Shown here: in pieces, positions 1-5,892 of the stretch
Layout: the number at the start of each line of letters is the position of its first letter
How positions within the stretch are numbered: the first letter of the stretch is position 1
DNA from: Nocardioidaceae bacterium
GTDB lineage: Bacteria; Actinomycetota; Actinomycetes; Propionibacteriales; Nocardioidaceae
Assembly: GCA_013696065.1 (NCBI GenBank)
Contig: JACCZJ010000456.1
Location: forward strand, 1 to 8,962
Reading direction: 5' to 3'
Length of the DNA: 8,962 bases
Notes under the pieces: model-generated
Seen by the model: only the letters and a program-made list of their open reading frames with translations
The model's database searches: none
Told to the model about the DNA's origin: nothing
Position numbers and translations under genes: made by a program

Positions 1-1
1 G

Positions 2-607
2 CTCCATCTCGTGGCGGCGAGTGGCGCACGAGGCCGGTCGGTCAGCGAGCTCTCCGCACAGCTCCAGGTGGGTCGTCCCGTCGTCTATCGGCTGCTCGCC
101 ACGCTTGCCGAGCACGATCTGGTACGCCGGTTCGCGGACGGCCACATCCGACTCGGGCTCGGTATCTTGCCCCTGGCGGCGGCAACCCATGCTGGGTTGC
201 GCCATGTCGCCATACCGATTCTGCGCCAGCTGGCCGATGCGACGGGCGCCACGGCGCATTTCACCCTTGCGGACGGGGACGAGGCGATCGCCGTCGCAGT
301 AGAGGAGCCCACGTGGACCGACTTCCATGTCGGCTATCGCGTCGGCAGCCGGCATCCACTCGACCGTGGCGCCGCAGGCAAGGCCATCGTCGATGCTCGA
401 CTGGGCAAGCCCCGACTGGCGAGGGACAGGGTCGTCGAAACCCAAGGCGAGCTGCAGGAGGGAGCCCGCGGGCTGGCAGTCGCGGTGGTGGGCGTCGAGG
501 GGCTCGAAGCTTCGGTGGGTGTGGTCAGCCTCGGTGGCTTGCACACCGATCGGGCCAAGGCCGATGTCCTCGCCGCTGCTCGAACGCTGGAGGCCGCGTT
601 GTCCTGA
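2..607 (+). CDS. IclR-family transcriptional regulator (5'-truncated by window edge)
   Basis: The frame is open from base 2 to the TGA at 605-607, so the gene starts outside the window. A GTG at 11 could be read as a start, but it lies inside the first helices of the DNA-binding domain. Counting from that codon, residues 8-50 form the winged helix-turn-helix (SVSELSAQLQVGRPVVYRLL, then HDLVRR and a GHIRLGLGI wing). Residues 65-198 are the IclR ligand-binding domain, with the family signatures HPLDRGAAGKA (115-125) and GELQEGARG (146-154). Only 20 residues separate the two signatures, fewer than usual for the family, so the effector domain is compact. It converges on the fumarylacetoacetase operon. 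IclR proteins often control aromatic catabolism (HmgR of Pseudomonas is one), so control of the homogentisate genes is a reasonable inference but not shown here. The family call is firm; the ligand is unknown. Confidence 0.88.
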   Translation, partial: LHLVAASGARGRSVSELSAQLQVGRPVVYRLLATLAEHDLVRRFADGHIRLGLGILPLAAATHAGLRHVAIPILRQLADATGATAHFTLADGDEAIAVAVEEPTWTDFHVGYRVGSRHPLDRGAAGKAIVDARLGKPRLARDRVVETQGELQEGARGLAVAVVGVEGLEASVGVVSLGGLHTDRAKADVLAAARTLEAALS

Positions 608-625
608 GGGAAGTCTCCCGGAGCT

Positions 626-650
626 GGCTTGAGCGCGAGCTAGCTCAACC
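626..650. terminator. Hairpin between convergent genes, possible bidirectional terminator
   Basis: TTGAGC (629-634) and GCTCAA (643-648) form a 6-bp stem with an 8-nt loop, extended by GG (626-627) and CC (649-650) across a one-base bulge. The centre also holds the 10-bp palindrome GAGCTAGCTC (637-646). It lies between the IclR stop and the fumarylacetoacetase stop and includes the latter (645-647). No T-run follows on either strand, which is common for actinobacterial terminators but leaves the call weak. Confidence 0.35.
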
Positions 651-1859
651 GGTCGACCCGACGACGCGTCCGGTTACCTCGCCGAGTGTCACGCGGGTCC
701 CCGCCGGACCGGGAGCCCAACCGGTCAAGGTGACGACGTCTCCGTCCTCGAGAAAACCTCTCGCAGAGCCGTCAGCCAGCTCCAATGGTGCGGTGCCGTC
801 CGACGTGAGCTCGAGCAGACTGCCGAACGTATCGTGCTTCCAACCGCTGACTGTGCCGGATGCGAACAGGTCACCGACGCGCAGGTTGGCTCCGTTGACC
901 GTCATATGGGCAAGCATCTGGGCTGGTGACCAGTACATTTCCTGGTACGGCGGTGCCGAGATCACCTGGCCGTTGAGGGTAACTTCGAGCCGCAGATCAA
1001 GGGCGAACAAGGACGTCCCATCAGCACTCAGGTAGGGCAGCGGCGCTGGAACCTGTCGGGGCAGTGGCAGCCGGGCTGCATCCAATGCTTCGATCGGCAG
1101 CACCCATGCAGAGATGGACGTAGCGAACGACTTGCCGAGAAACGGCCCAAGTGGAACGTACTCCCATGCCTGGATGTCGCGCGCACTCCAGTCGTTGAGC
1201 AGCACCACGCCGAAGATGTAGTCAAGCGCCTGCCCCACCTCGATCGAGTGGCCAGGCGAACTTGGCTGTCCGACCACGAAGCCGACCTCGCACTCGAGGT
1301 CGAGCTTGGTCGATGGCCCGAAGAGCGGCATACCGTCGGAGCCTGGACGTCGTTGACCGCGGGGACGGACCACGTCGGTGCCGCTCACCACCACCGTGCC
1401 GGCTCGACCGTGGTAGCCGATCGGGAGATGTTTCCAGCTCGGTGGCAGCCCGGGGGAGTCGGGACGGAAAATCTGCCCCACGTTGCAGGCGTGCGACTCG
1501 CTCGCGTAGAAGTCGACGTAGTCGGCGACCTCTATCGGCAGCCGCATCTCGACAGTGCTGATATCGAGCAAGTGGGGGCTGACGGTCTCGCGCTCGGACT
1601 CGGCACTCAACAGGGATCGCGCCCAGTTACGGACCCCCCGACATGCCGTGGGCCCCAAGGCCATCAGTGGGTTCAAGGAGGGCTGAGCGAACACATCGGC
1701 ATATTCGTAGCCTGTTGCCCCGGCGACGCCCGCAAGGTCGAGCACGTGCTCACCAATCCTGACGCCCACTTGTGGATCGCCCGCTCCGGCGCTGAAAATC
1801 CCGTAGGGCAGAGTGTCGAGGCCATAAGGGCAGTCGCCGGGCAAGGCGAGCCACGTCAT
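645..1859 (-). CDS. fahA: Fumarylacetoacetase
   Basis: This enzyme hydrolyses 4-fumarylacetoacetate to fumarate and acetoacetate, the last step of tyrosine/homogentisate degradation. The 404-residue product matches the usual length of about 400-440. Active-site residues known from mouse FAH recur at a constant offset of 10: D116, Y118 and H123 in DFYASESHA (mouse D126, Y128, H133), Y149 in GYHGRAG, metal ligands E189 and E191 in LDLECEVGF, D223, R227 and Q230 in LLNDWSARDIQ, and K243 in PFLGKSF. An SGTVSG motif follows at 334-339. The ATG at 1859 was chosen because the protein then begins MTWLALPGD as in the family and its ATGA overlaps the stop of the upstream gene (translational coupling). 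A longer frame to 1976 reads only shadow sequence. No recognisable Shine-Dalgarno precedes it, which fits coupled translation. Confidence 0.95.
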   Translation of the reverse strand: MTWLALPGDCPYGLDTLPYGIFSAGAGDPQVGVRIGEHVLDLAGVAGATGYEYADVFAQPSLNPLMALGPTACRGVRNWARSLLSAESERETVSPHLLDISTVEMRLPIEVADYVDFYASESHACNVGQIFRPDSPGLPPSWKHLPIGYHGRAGTVVVSGTDVVRPRGQRRPGSDGMPLFGPSTKLDLECEVGFVVGQPSSPGHSIEVGQALDYIFGVVLLNDWSARDIQAWEYVPLGPFLGKSFATSISAWVLPIEALDAARLPLPRQVPAPLPYLSADGTSLFALDLRLEVTLNGQVISAPPYQEMYWSPAQMLAHMTVNGANLRVGDLFASGTVSGWKHDTFGSLLELTSDGTAPLELADGSARGFLEDGDVVTLTGWAPGPAGTRVTLGEVTGRVVGSTG

Positions 1860-2680
1860 GCGATTTCCCGAGGAAGCAGTCCGAGCGCGGCGGCATCGCG
1901 GATGGGGTCGGTGACGCCGCAGCAGCCGATGGAGGTGAAGATCGAGCGTACGGCGGCGTTCTCCTGCGCGGACCAAGCCACCACCTCGTCCACCAGCGGT
2001 CGAGGTTCGCGCCCCCCCAAGATGGTGCTCGCCTCCGCAATGCCGGCACCTCGCTGCGCAGCCCGGATGGCGACAGCGATGTTGATGAACCCATGGTGTT
2101 CAAACTCTGTTGTGTTGTCGGTATGGCGCAAAGCGTGATGCAAGCCGGCCGTGAACTTGAGGGGGACCCGATGACGGACCGCCGAACAAATGACAGCGGA
2201 CACCTGATCTTGCGAGGGGAACGAGTCAGGCGTGGTGCCTCCCGTCCGATACTTGGCGATCACCGGAGCCCCACTGTGACGCAGCCGGGCCAGCTCGGCG
2301 AAGTCCAACTCGACATCGGCGCGCCGCTCCAGCTCGACCGCCAGCGATCTTTCGGCGTCGGCCTCCACTGAGCGGATGGGGGCTGCCACCTCATAGCCGA
2401 CCACGCGGATACCGCCGGCTTCAGCGGGTTCAGCCGTCGCCGACCCGATGATGACGACATCGACCTCGGGTGAGCCTGCCTGTCGGTGTGCGCGGGCGAA
2501 CTCACCCCACCGGTCGACATGCACCAACAGCGGTCCGACCAGATCTGCGTAGGCAGCGGCCCGGTGCGCGCGGTGTTGCTTCAACGCGTCAGCCGCACTG
2601 GCATTGCCCGGGGGGAACATGGCCGCGTCGTCGAACAGCCTCTCGAAGAGAGCACGCGTGGGGCTGAGGGACTTTGACAC
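1856..2680 (-). CDS. Conserved protein of unknown function, first gene of the fahA operon
   Basis: The 274-residue product has no signal peptide or membrane segment and is probably cytoplasmic. I recognise no named enzyme family. Motif-like stretches are FDDAAMFPPGN (16-26), KYRTGG (143-148), PLKFTAGLHHALR (173-185), HHGFIN (195-200) and FTSIGCCGVTDPI (248-260). The alternation of short hydrophobic strands (VDVVIIGS, IRVVGYEV, PVIAKYRT, VPLKFTAGL) with helices suggests an alpha/beta barrel, and the Lys/Arg/His-rich motifs suggest an anion-binding enzyme; both are inferences. The GTG at 2680 is chosen because a TAGGTT hexamer lies exactly 6 nt upstream, consistent with a leaderless transcript, and no Shine-Dalgarno is visible. 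Its stop overlaps the fahA start, so a role linked to homogentisate breakdown is likely. It might supply or assist the step between maleylacetoacetate and fumarylacetoacetate, but nothing in the sequence proves this. Confidence 0.82.
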   Translation of the reverse strand: MSKSLSPTRALFERLFDDAAMFPPGNASAADALKQHRAHRAAAYADLVGPLLVHVDRWGEFARAHRQAGSPEVDVVIIGSATAEPAEAGGIRVVGYEVAAPIRSVEADAERSLAVELERRADVELDFAELARLRHSGAPVIAKYRTGGTTPDSFPSQDQVSAVICSAVRHRVPLKFTAGLHHALRHTDNTTEFEHHGFINIAVAIRAAQRGAGIAEASTILGGREPRPLVDEVVAWSAQENAAVRSIFTSIGCCGVTDPIRDAAALGLLPREIA

Positions 2681-2702
2681 GAGAGCAACCTACTGCAATC
2701 TT
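2674..2702 (+). promoter_or_regulatory. Predicted hmgA promoter, overlapping the divergent promoter
   Basis: TTGACA at 2674-2679 is an exact -35 consensus. A weak -10 follows at 16-17 nt (CAATCT 2696-2701, or AATCTT 2697-2702). Transcription would start near 2708, giving a leader of about 75 nt before hmgA. The -35 overlaps the start codon of the divergent gene, and that gene's -10 (2687-2692) lies within the spacer, so polymerase probably cannot occupy both promoters at once. Confidence 0.45.
2687..2692 (-). promoter_or_regulatory. -10 hexamer of a leaderless promoter for the unknown-fahA operon
   Basis: On the minus strand TAGGTT is followed by 6 nt and then the GTG at 2680, so transcription would start at or next to the start codon. 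TANNNT at this spacing is the known pattern of leaderless actinobacterial genes. No good -35 is seen; the nearest candidate, TTGTAT on the minus strand (2708-2713), is only 15 nt away. Confidence 0.55.
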
Positions 2703-2723
2703 AGGGCATACAACGATACACAG

Positions 2724-2760
2724 CCGTCCGTTAAGCGGACACGCCACCAGCATCGGACGG
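2724..2760. repeat. Inverted repeats in the hmgA leader, possible operator
   Basis: GTCCG (2726-2730), TTAAG, CGGAC (2736-2740) is a 15-bp dyad. The left side also pairs, as CCGTCCG (2724-2730), with CGGACGG (2754-2760), giving an alternative 7-bp stem. It lies just downstream of the predicted start of hmgA transcription. It could be a repressor operator, for example for the IclR protein, or an RNA hairpin. Confidence 0.4.
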
Positions 2761-2784
2761 CGGCACGAGGAGAGCGAGGCTGCC

Positions 2785-4032
2785 ATGGCGCACTACCGGT
2801 CGGTGGGGTCGATCCCACCCAAACGGCACACCCAGCATCGTCTGGGCGGCGAAGGCACGCCGCTCGCCTTCGAGGAGCTGATGGGGGAGGAGGGCTTCAG
2901 CTCAGACTCGTCCCTGCTCTATCACCGGAACCTGCCTTCGCGGATCGTCGACGCCACCGCCTGGCAGGCGGGCGATCTGTCGACGGTGCCCAACCACCCG
3001 CTCAAGCCCCTGCATCTCAAGCTGCACGACCTGTTCGATCCAGACAACGTCTCGTCCGTCGACGTGGTCACCGGTCGCCGGCTGGTCTTGGGCAACGCTG
3101 ACGTGCGCATCAGCTATGTCGTCGCGGGGGCGCCATCGCCTCTTTACCGCAACGGCACCGGCGACGAGTGCCTGTTCGTCGAGCGAGGGCGGGCCCGGGT
3201 CGAGACCATCTTCGGCAGCTTCGACGTCGGCCAAGGTGACTATGTCATCATTCCGCGGGCAACCACCCACAGGTGGTTGCCCAAGACAGACAGCGAAGCG
3301 CTGAGGGTCTATTGCATCGAGGCCAACTCGCATATCACTCCGCCGAGACGCTACCTCTCGAAGTTCGGACAGCTCCTTGAGCATGCGCCCTATTGCGAAC
3401 GCGACTTGCGCGGACCGGATGGTCCGCTCCTGGCCGCTGATGTCGGCGAGGACCCAGACGGGCGGACCGAAGTTCACATCTTGCACCGCGGCAACGGTCA
3501 CGGCGGTGTTGTCGGCACCGTCTACACGTATCCGTTCCACCCCTTCGACGTGATCGGATGGGACGGATGCTTGTACCCCTACGTCTTCAACGTCTCGGAT
3601 TTCGAGCCGATCACCGGTCGCGTCCATCAGCCGCCGCCCGTCCACCAGGTCTTCGAGGCCCTCAACTTCGTGATCTGCAACTTCGTGCCGCGCAAAGTCG
3701 ACTACCACCCGCTCTCGATCCCTGTGCCCTACTACCACTCCAACGTCGACAGCGACGAGATCATGTTCTACGTCGACGGCGACTACGAGGCCCGCAAGGG
3801 TTCCGGGATCGCCAAGGGTTCCATCACCGTTCACCCGGGGGGTCACGCCCACGGCCCGCAAACTGGTGCCTACGAGCGGTCGATCGGCGTCGACTATTTC
3901 GACGAGCTGGCCGTGATGGTCGACACCTTCCGGCCACTGGAGGTGGGCGAGGCGGGCTCTGCCAGCGATGATGGTGCCTATGCCTGGTCGTGGGCCAGGA
4001 GTGAAGAGTCGGTAACCGACGGGAACGGCTGA
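2785..4032 (+). CDS. hmgA: Homogentisate 1,2-dioxygenase (short bacterial type)
   Basis: This Fe(II) dioxygenase opens the homogentisate ring to give 4-maleylacetoacetate. The 415-residue protein begins with the family opening (PPKRHTQHRL at 11-20, GEEGFSSDSSLLYHR at 34-48). A first cupin half covers about 110-180, and the second contains FHPFDVIGWDGCLYPY (251-266), YYHSNVDSDE (316-325) and HPGGHAHGPQ (350-359). Likely iron ligands are H318, E325 and H356. H281 may match the catalytic histidine of human and Pseudomonas enzymes, but that alignment is tentative. The spacing from H318 to the acidic ligand is one residue longer than in those enzymes. The ATG at 2785 is chosen for its purine-rich Shine-Dalgarno region (GAGGAG 2767-2772, GCGAGG 2774-2779); an upstream GTG-type extension to 2674 would read through the promoter. 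It diverges from the fahA operon. Related dioxygenase substrates cannot be fully excluded. Confidence 0.9.
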   Translation: MAHYRSVGSIPPKRHTQHRLGGEGTPLAFEELMGEEGFSSDSSLLYHRNLPSRIVDATAWQAGDLSTVPNHPLKPLHLKLHDLFDPDNVSSVDVVTGRRLVLGNADVRISYVVAGAPSPLYRNGTGDECLFVERGRARVETIFGSFDVGQGDYVIIPRATTHRWLPKTDSEALRVYCIEANSHITPPRRYLSKFGQLLEHAPYCERDLRGPDGPLLAADVGEDPDGRTEVHILHRGNGHGGVVGTVYTYPFHPFDVIGWDGCLYPYVFNVSDFEPITGRVHQPPPVHQVFEALNFVICNFVPRKVDYHPLSIPVPYYHSNVDSDEIMFYVDGDYEARKGSGIAKGSITVHPGGHAHGPQTGAYERSIGVDYFDELAVMVDTFRPLEVGEAGSASDDGAYAWSWARSEESVTDGNG

Positions 4033-4055
4033 GCTCCGGGCGTCATCCGACGTAC

Positions 4056-4061
4056 TAAAGT
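4056..4061 (+). promoter_or_regulatory. -10 hexamer of a leaderless promoter for the phosphatidyltransferase gene
   Basis: TAAAGT lies in the 35-bp gap after hmgA, exactly 6 nt before the GTG at 4068. No Shine-Dalgarno is present between them and no -35 consensus is seen. The arrangement implies that the downstream block is transcribed separately from hmgA. Confidence 0.6.
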
Positions 4062-4067
4062 GCCGTT

Positions 4068-4709
4068 GTGACGGGGGCAAGCTCGCGGGAAGCCAGCGAA
4101 TCGGAGACATCTGTGGCTGAGGAGCAGCTGGTGGTCACCGATCGAATCCTCACCTTGCCCAACATCGTGAGCATCGTCCGGCTTTTCGGTGTTCCCCTCT
4201 TCCTATGGCTGGTTCTGGTGCCCGAGGAGGACGGTTGGGCGCTGGTGCTGCTGATGGTCGCAGGCATCACGGACTGGCTCGACGGCCTGCTAGCACGGAG
4301 CCTGAACCAGGCTTCCAAGCTCGGACAGATCCTCGACCCGGTCGCGGACCGCCTCTACATCCTCGCCGTCGTCATCGGATTGGCGCTGCGCGACATCATC
4401 CCGTGGTGGCTGGCGGTGATTCTGCCGATCCGTGACGTCCTCTTATTCTCTCTCGTGCCGTTCCTGCGCACGCGCGGCTACAGTGCCCTGCCCGTGCACT
4501 TCCTCGGCAAAGCGGCCACGGCCGCGCTCTTGTATGCCTTCCCGTTGCTCTTGCTCGGTGACAGCGAAGGGCAGCTCGCAAGACTTGCCGATGTATTCGG
4601 ATGGGCATTTGCCATCTGGGGGACCGGCCTCTACTGGTGGGCCGGCATTCTCTACGCCTATCAAGTCGTGCAGCTGATGCGCATGCCAAGGTGGTCGGGG
4701 CGTCGATGA
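4068..4709 (+). CDS. pgsA: CDP-alcohol phosphatidyltransferase (PgsA-like)
   Basis: This is an integral membrane enzyme that transfers a phosphatidyl group from CDP-diacylglycerol to an alcohol. The 213 residues include the complete catalytic signature D69-x2-D72-G73-x2-A76-R77-x8-G86-x3-D90-x3-D94, the metal- and CDP-binding aspartates of the family. Hydrophobic segments lie near 34-51, 56-68, 96-106, 111-133, 149-165 and 176-203, as expected for a six-helix protein; about 25 hydrophilic residues precede them. The position matches M. tuberculosis Rv1822 (pgsA2), annotated as phosphatidylglycerophosphate synthase. The acceptor is not settled by sequence: glycerol 3-phosphate or phosphatidylglycerol (cardiolipin synthesis) are both possible. 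The GTG at 4068 is chosen from the leaderless promoter spacing. Its stop is overlapped by the ATG of the next gene (ATGA). Confidence 0.9.
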   Translation: MTGASSREASESETSVAEEQLVVTDRILTLPNIVSIVRLFGVPLFLWLVLVPEEDGWALVLLMVAGITDWLDGLLARSLNQASKLGQILDPVADRLYILAVVIGLALRDIIPWWLAVILPIRDVLLFSLVPFLRTRGYSALPVHFLGKAATAALLYAFPLLLLGDSEGQLARLADVFGWAFAIWGTGLYWWAGILYAYQVVQLMRMPRWSGRR

Positions 4710-5563
4710 GCGACAAACCTGATCTCAGCACCGGCGAACCCAGGTCCGATTCAAGCGGGGATGCGTATGTCGGACTGCTGACGCAGATCATGACTCAGAC
4801 CCTCGATCAGGACTATCTCGACGTGGCGCAGCGGCGCGAGTCGAGCTCGGGCGACTCGCCTCCGCGGTGGCAGGTGGGGGCTGTCGCGGTGTTACTACTT
4901 TTCGGTTTGATGCTTGGTCTGGCCGCACTGAACACAGCCCAGGAGAAGCCCGTGGTGGCGGCCGAGCGGGCTGAGCTGATCGAGCAGATCGAGAGCAACC
5001 AAGGCAAGCTCGACAACCAACAAGCGACTCTCGCGTCCCTGAGTGACGAGGTCACGAAGTTGCAGCAACTGTTGGCAGCCAACGTGGCCGACGACCGCTT
5101 ATTGACCAATCAGCTGACCTCGCTGGGGATCGACGCCGGAACCCTTGCGGTGACAGGGCCCGGCGTCGAGGTCACCGTGGACGACTCTGGTTACTCAGTC
5201 GGGGAGTCCGGCGGAGTCATCCTCGACTCTGACTTGCAGCTGCTCGTGAACGCGCTGTGGCAGGCCGGCGCCGAGGCAATAGCCGTCGACGAACACCGCA
5301 TGACGACCTTGACAGCGATCCGTTTCGCAGGTGAGGCAATCACCGTCGACTACCGGTCGCTGACGCCGCCGTACATCATCGAGGCAACCGGCGATCCCGA
5401 TACGATGCCTGCCCGCCTGCTGGAGACACGCGCGGGCCAGGCGTGGCTCGACCTCGAGGCCAACTTCGATATCCAGTTCGAGGTTGTCGCCAAGGACAAG
5501 GTGAGCATCCCCGGGGATGCGCGTGACAATCTGTTGTACGCCGAGGCGAAGGGGGCCTCGTGA
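4706..5563 (+). CDS. DUF881 membrane-anchored protein (Rv1823-like)
   Basis: The 285-residue product has a cytoplasmic-type N-terminus with the motif LLTQIMTQTLDQDYLDVAQR (24-43), one transmembrane segment (about 56-77), a coiled coil (about 82-124, for example ELIEQIESNQGKLDNQQATL), and a DUF881 domain (about 145-270) containing VTGPGVEVTVDD, LVNALWQAGAEAIAVDEHR and PPYIIEATGD. It is therefore probably single-pass with the domain outside the membrane. The function is unknown; DUF881 proteins of firmicutes and actinobacteria are often encoded near division and sporulation genes. The ATG at 4706 overlaps the phosphatidyltransferase stop (ATGA) and starts the protein at MSDKPDLS; a possible AAGGTGG Shine-Dalgarno lies at about 4688-4694. 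It is paralogous to the gene at 5885-6607. Confidence 0.88.
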   Translation: MSDKPDLSTGEPRSDSSGDAYVGLLTQIMTQTLDQDYLDVAQRRESSSGDSPPRWQVGAVAVLLLFGLMLGLAALNTAQEKPVVAAERAELIEQIESNQGKLDNQQATLASLSDEVTKLQQLLAANVADDRLLTNQLTSLGIDAGTLAVTGPGVEVTVDDSGYSVGESGGVILDSDLQLLVNALWQAGAEAIAVDEHRMTTLTAIRFAGEAITVDYRSLTPPYIIEATGDPDTMPARLLETRAGQAWLDLEANFDIQFEVVAKDKVSIPGDARDNLLYAEAKGAS

Positions 5564-5892
5564 TCGCTGTTTTCGGCCTTGTACTGGGAGTGCTGGCGGG
5601 GTTGTGGCTCGAGCCGTCGATCCCGGCTGCGCTCCAGCCGTATCTGCCGATCGCTGTCGTCGCTGCGCTCGACGCGGTGTTCGGGGGGCTACGCGCGCAC
5701 CTGGACGGCATCTTCGACGACAAGGTCTTCGTCATCTCGTTCGTGTCCAACGTATTGATCGCTGCCCTCATCGTGTACCTGGGTGACCAGCTCGGTGTGG
5801 GCGGACAGCTGTCAACGGGCGTCATCGTCGTGCTGGGTATTCGCATTTTCTCCAACGTGGCTGCGATCCGACGGCATGTCTTCCATGCCTGA
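5560..5892 (+). CDS. sbp: Small basic membrane protein (DUF1290, Rv1824-like)
   Basis: The 110-residue product is a multi-pass membrane protein with hydrophobic segments near 2-17, 29-46, 58-74 and 85-98. Conserved motifs are DAVFGGLRAHLDGIFDDKVF (38-57), FVSN (61-64) and the basic C-terminal IFSNVAAIRRH (96-106), matching the small basic protein family. The biochemical role is unknown. The GTG at 5560 overlaps the upstream stop as GTGA, and a strong Shine-Dalgarno (GAAGGGGG, 5548-5555) precedes it by 4 nt. Being placed between two DUF881 genes, as in mycobacteria, suggests that the three form one membrane complex, which is an inference. Confidence 0.9.
   Translation: MIAVFGLVLGVLAGLWLEPSIPAALQPYLPIAVVAALDAVFGGLRAHLDGIFDDKVFVISFVSNVLIAALIVYLGDQLGVGGQLSTGVIVVLGIRIFSNVAAIRRHVFHA

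Noticed and set aside
313..1035. 240-codon plus-strand open frame spanning the IclR and fahA 3' ends
   Set aside because: It lies out of frame over IclR and antisense over fahA; the Arg/Pro/Ser-rich translation is typical of shadow frames.
1860..1976. N-terminal extension of fumarylacetoacetase to 1976
   Set aside because: The extra 39 residues are Arg/His-rich shadow sequence inside the upstream gene; the ATG at 1859 fits both the family start and the 4-bp overlap.
1248..2138. 296-codon plus-strand open frame across fahA and the unknown gene
   Set aside because: It spans two minus-strand genes with strong reading-frame support, and its translation is low-complexity and unlike any domain.
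2708..2720. Direct repeat ATACA (2708-2712 and 2716-2720) in the divergent region
   Set aside because: Five bases repeated once in an AT-richer spacer is easily due to chance, and no third copy or symmetry supports a binding site.
2902..4110. 402-codon open frame on the minus strand opposite hmgA
   Set aside because: It is antisense to a clear dioxygenase, its translation matches no family I know, and long antisense frames are expected in GC-rich coding DNA.
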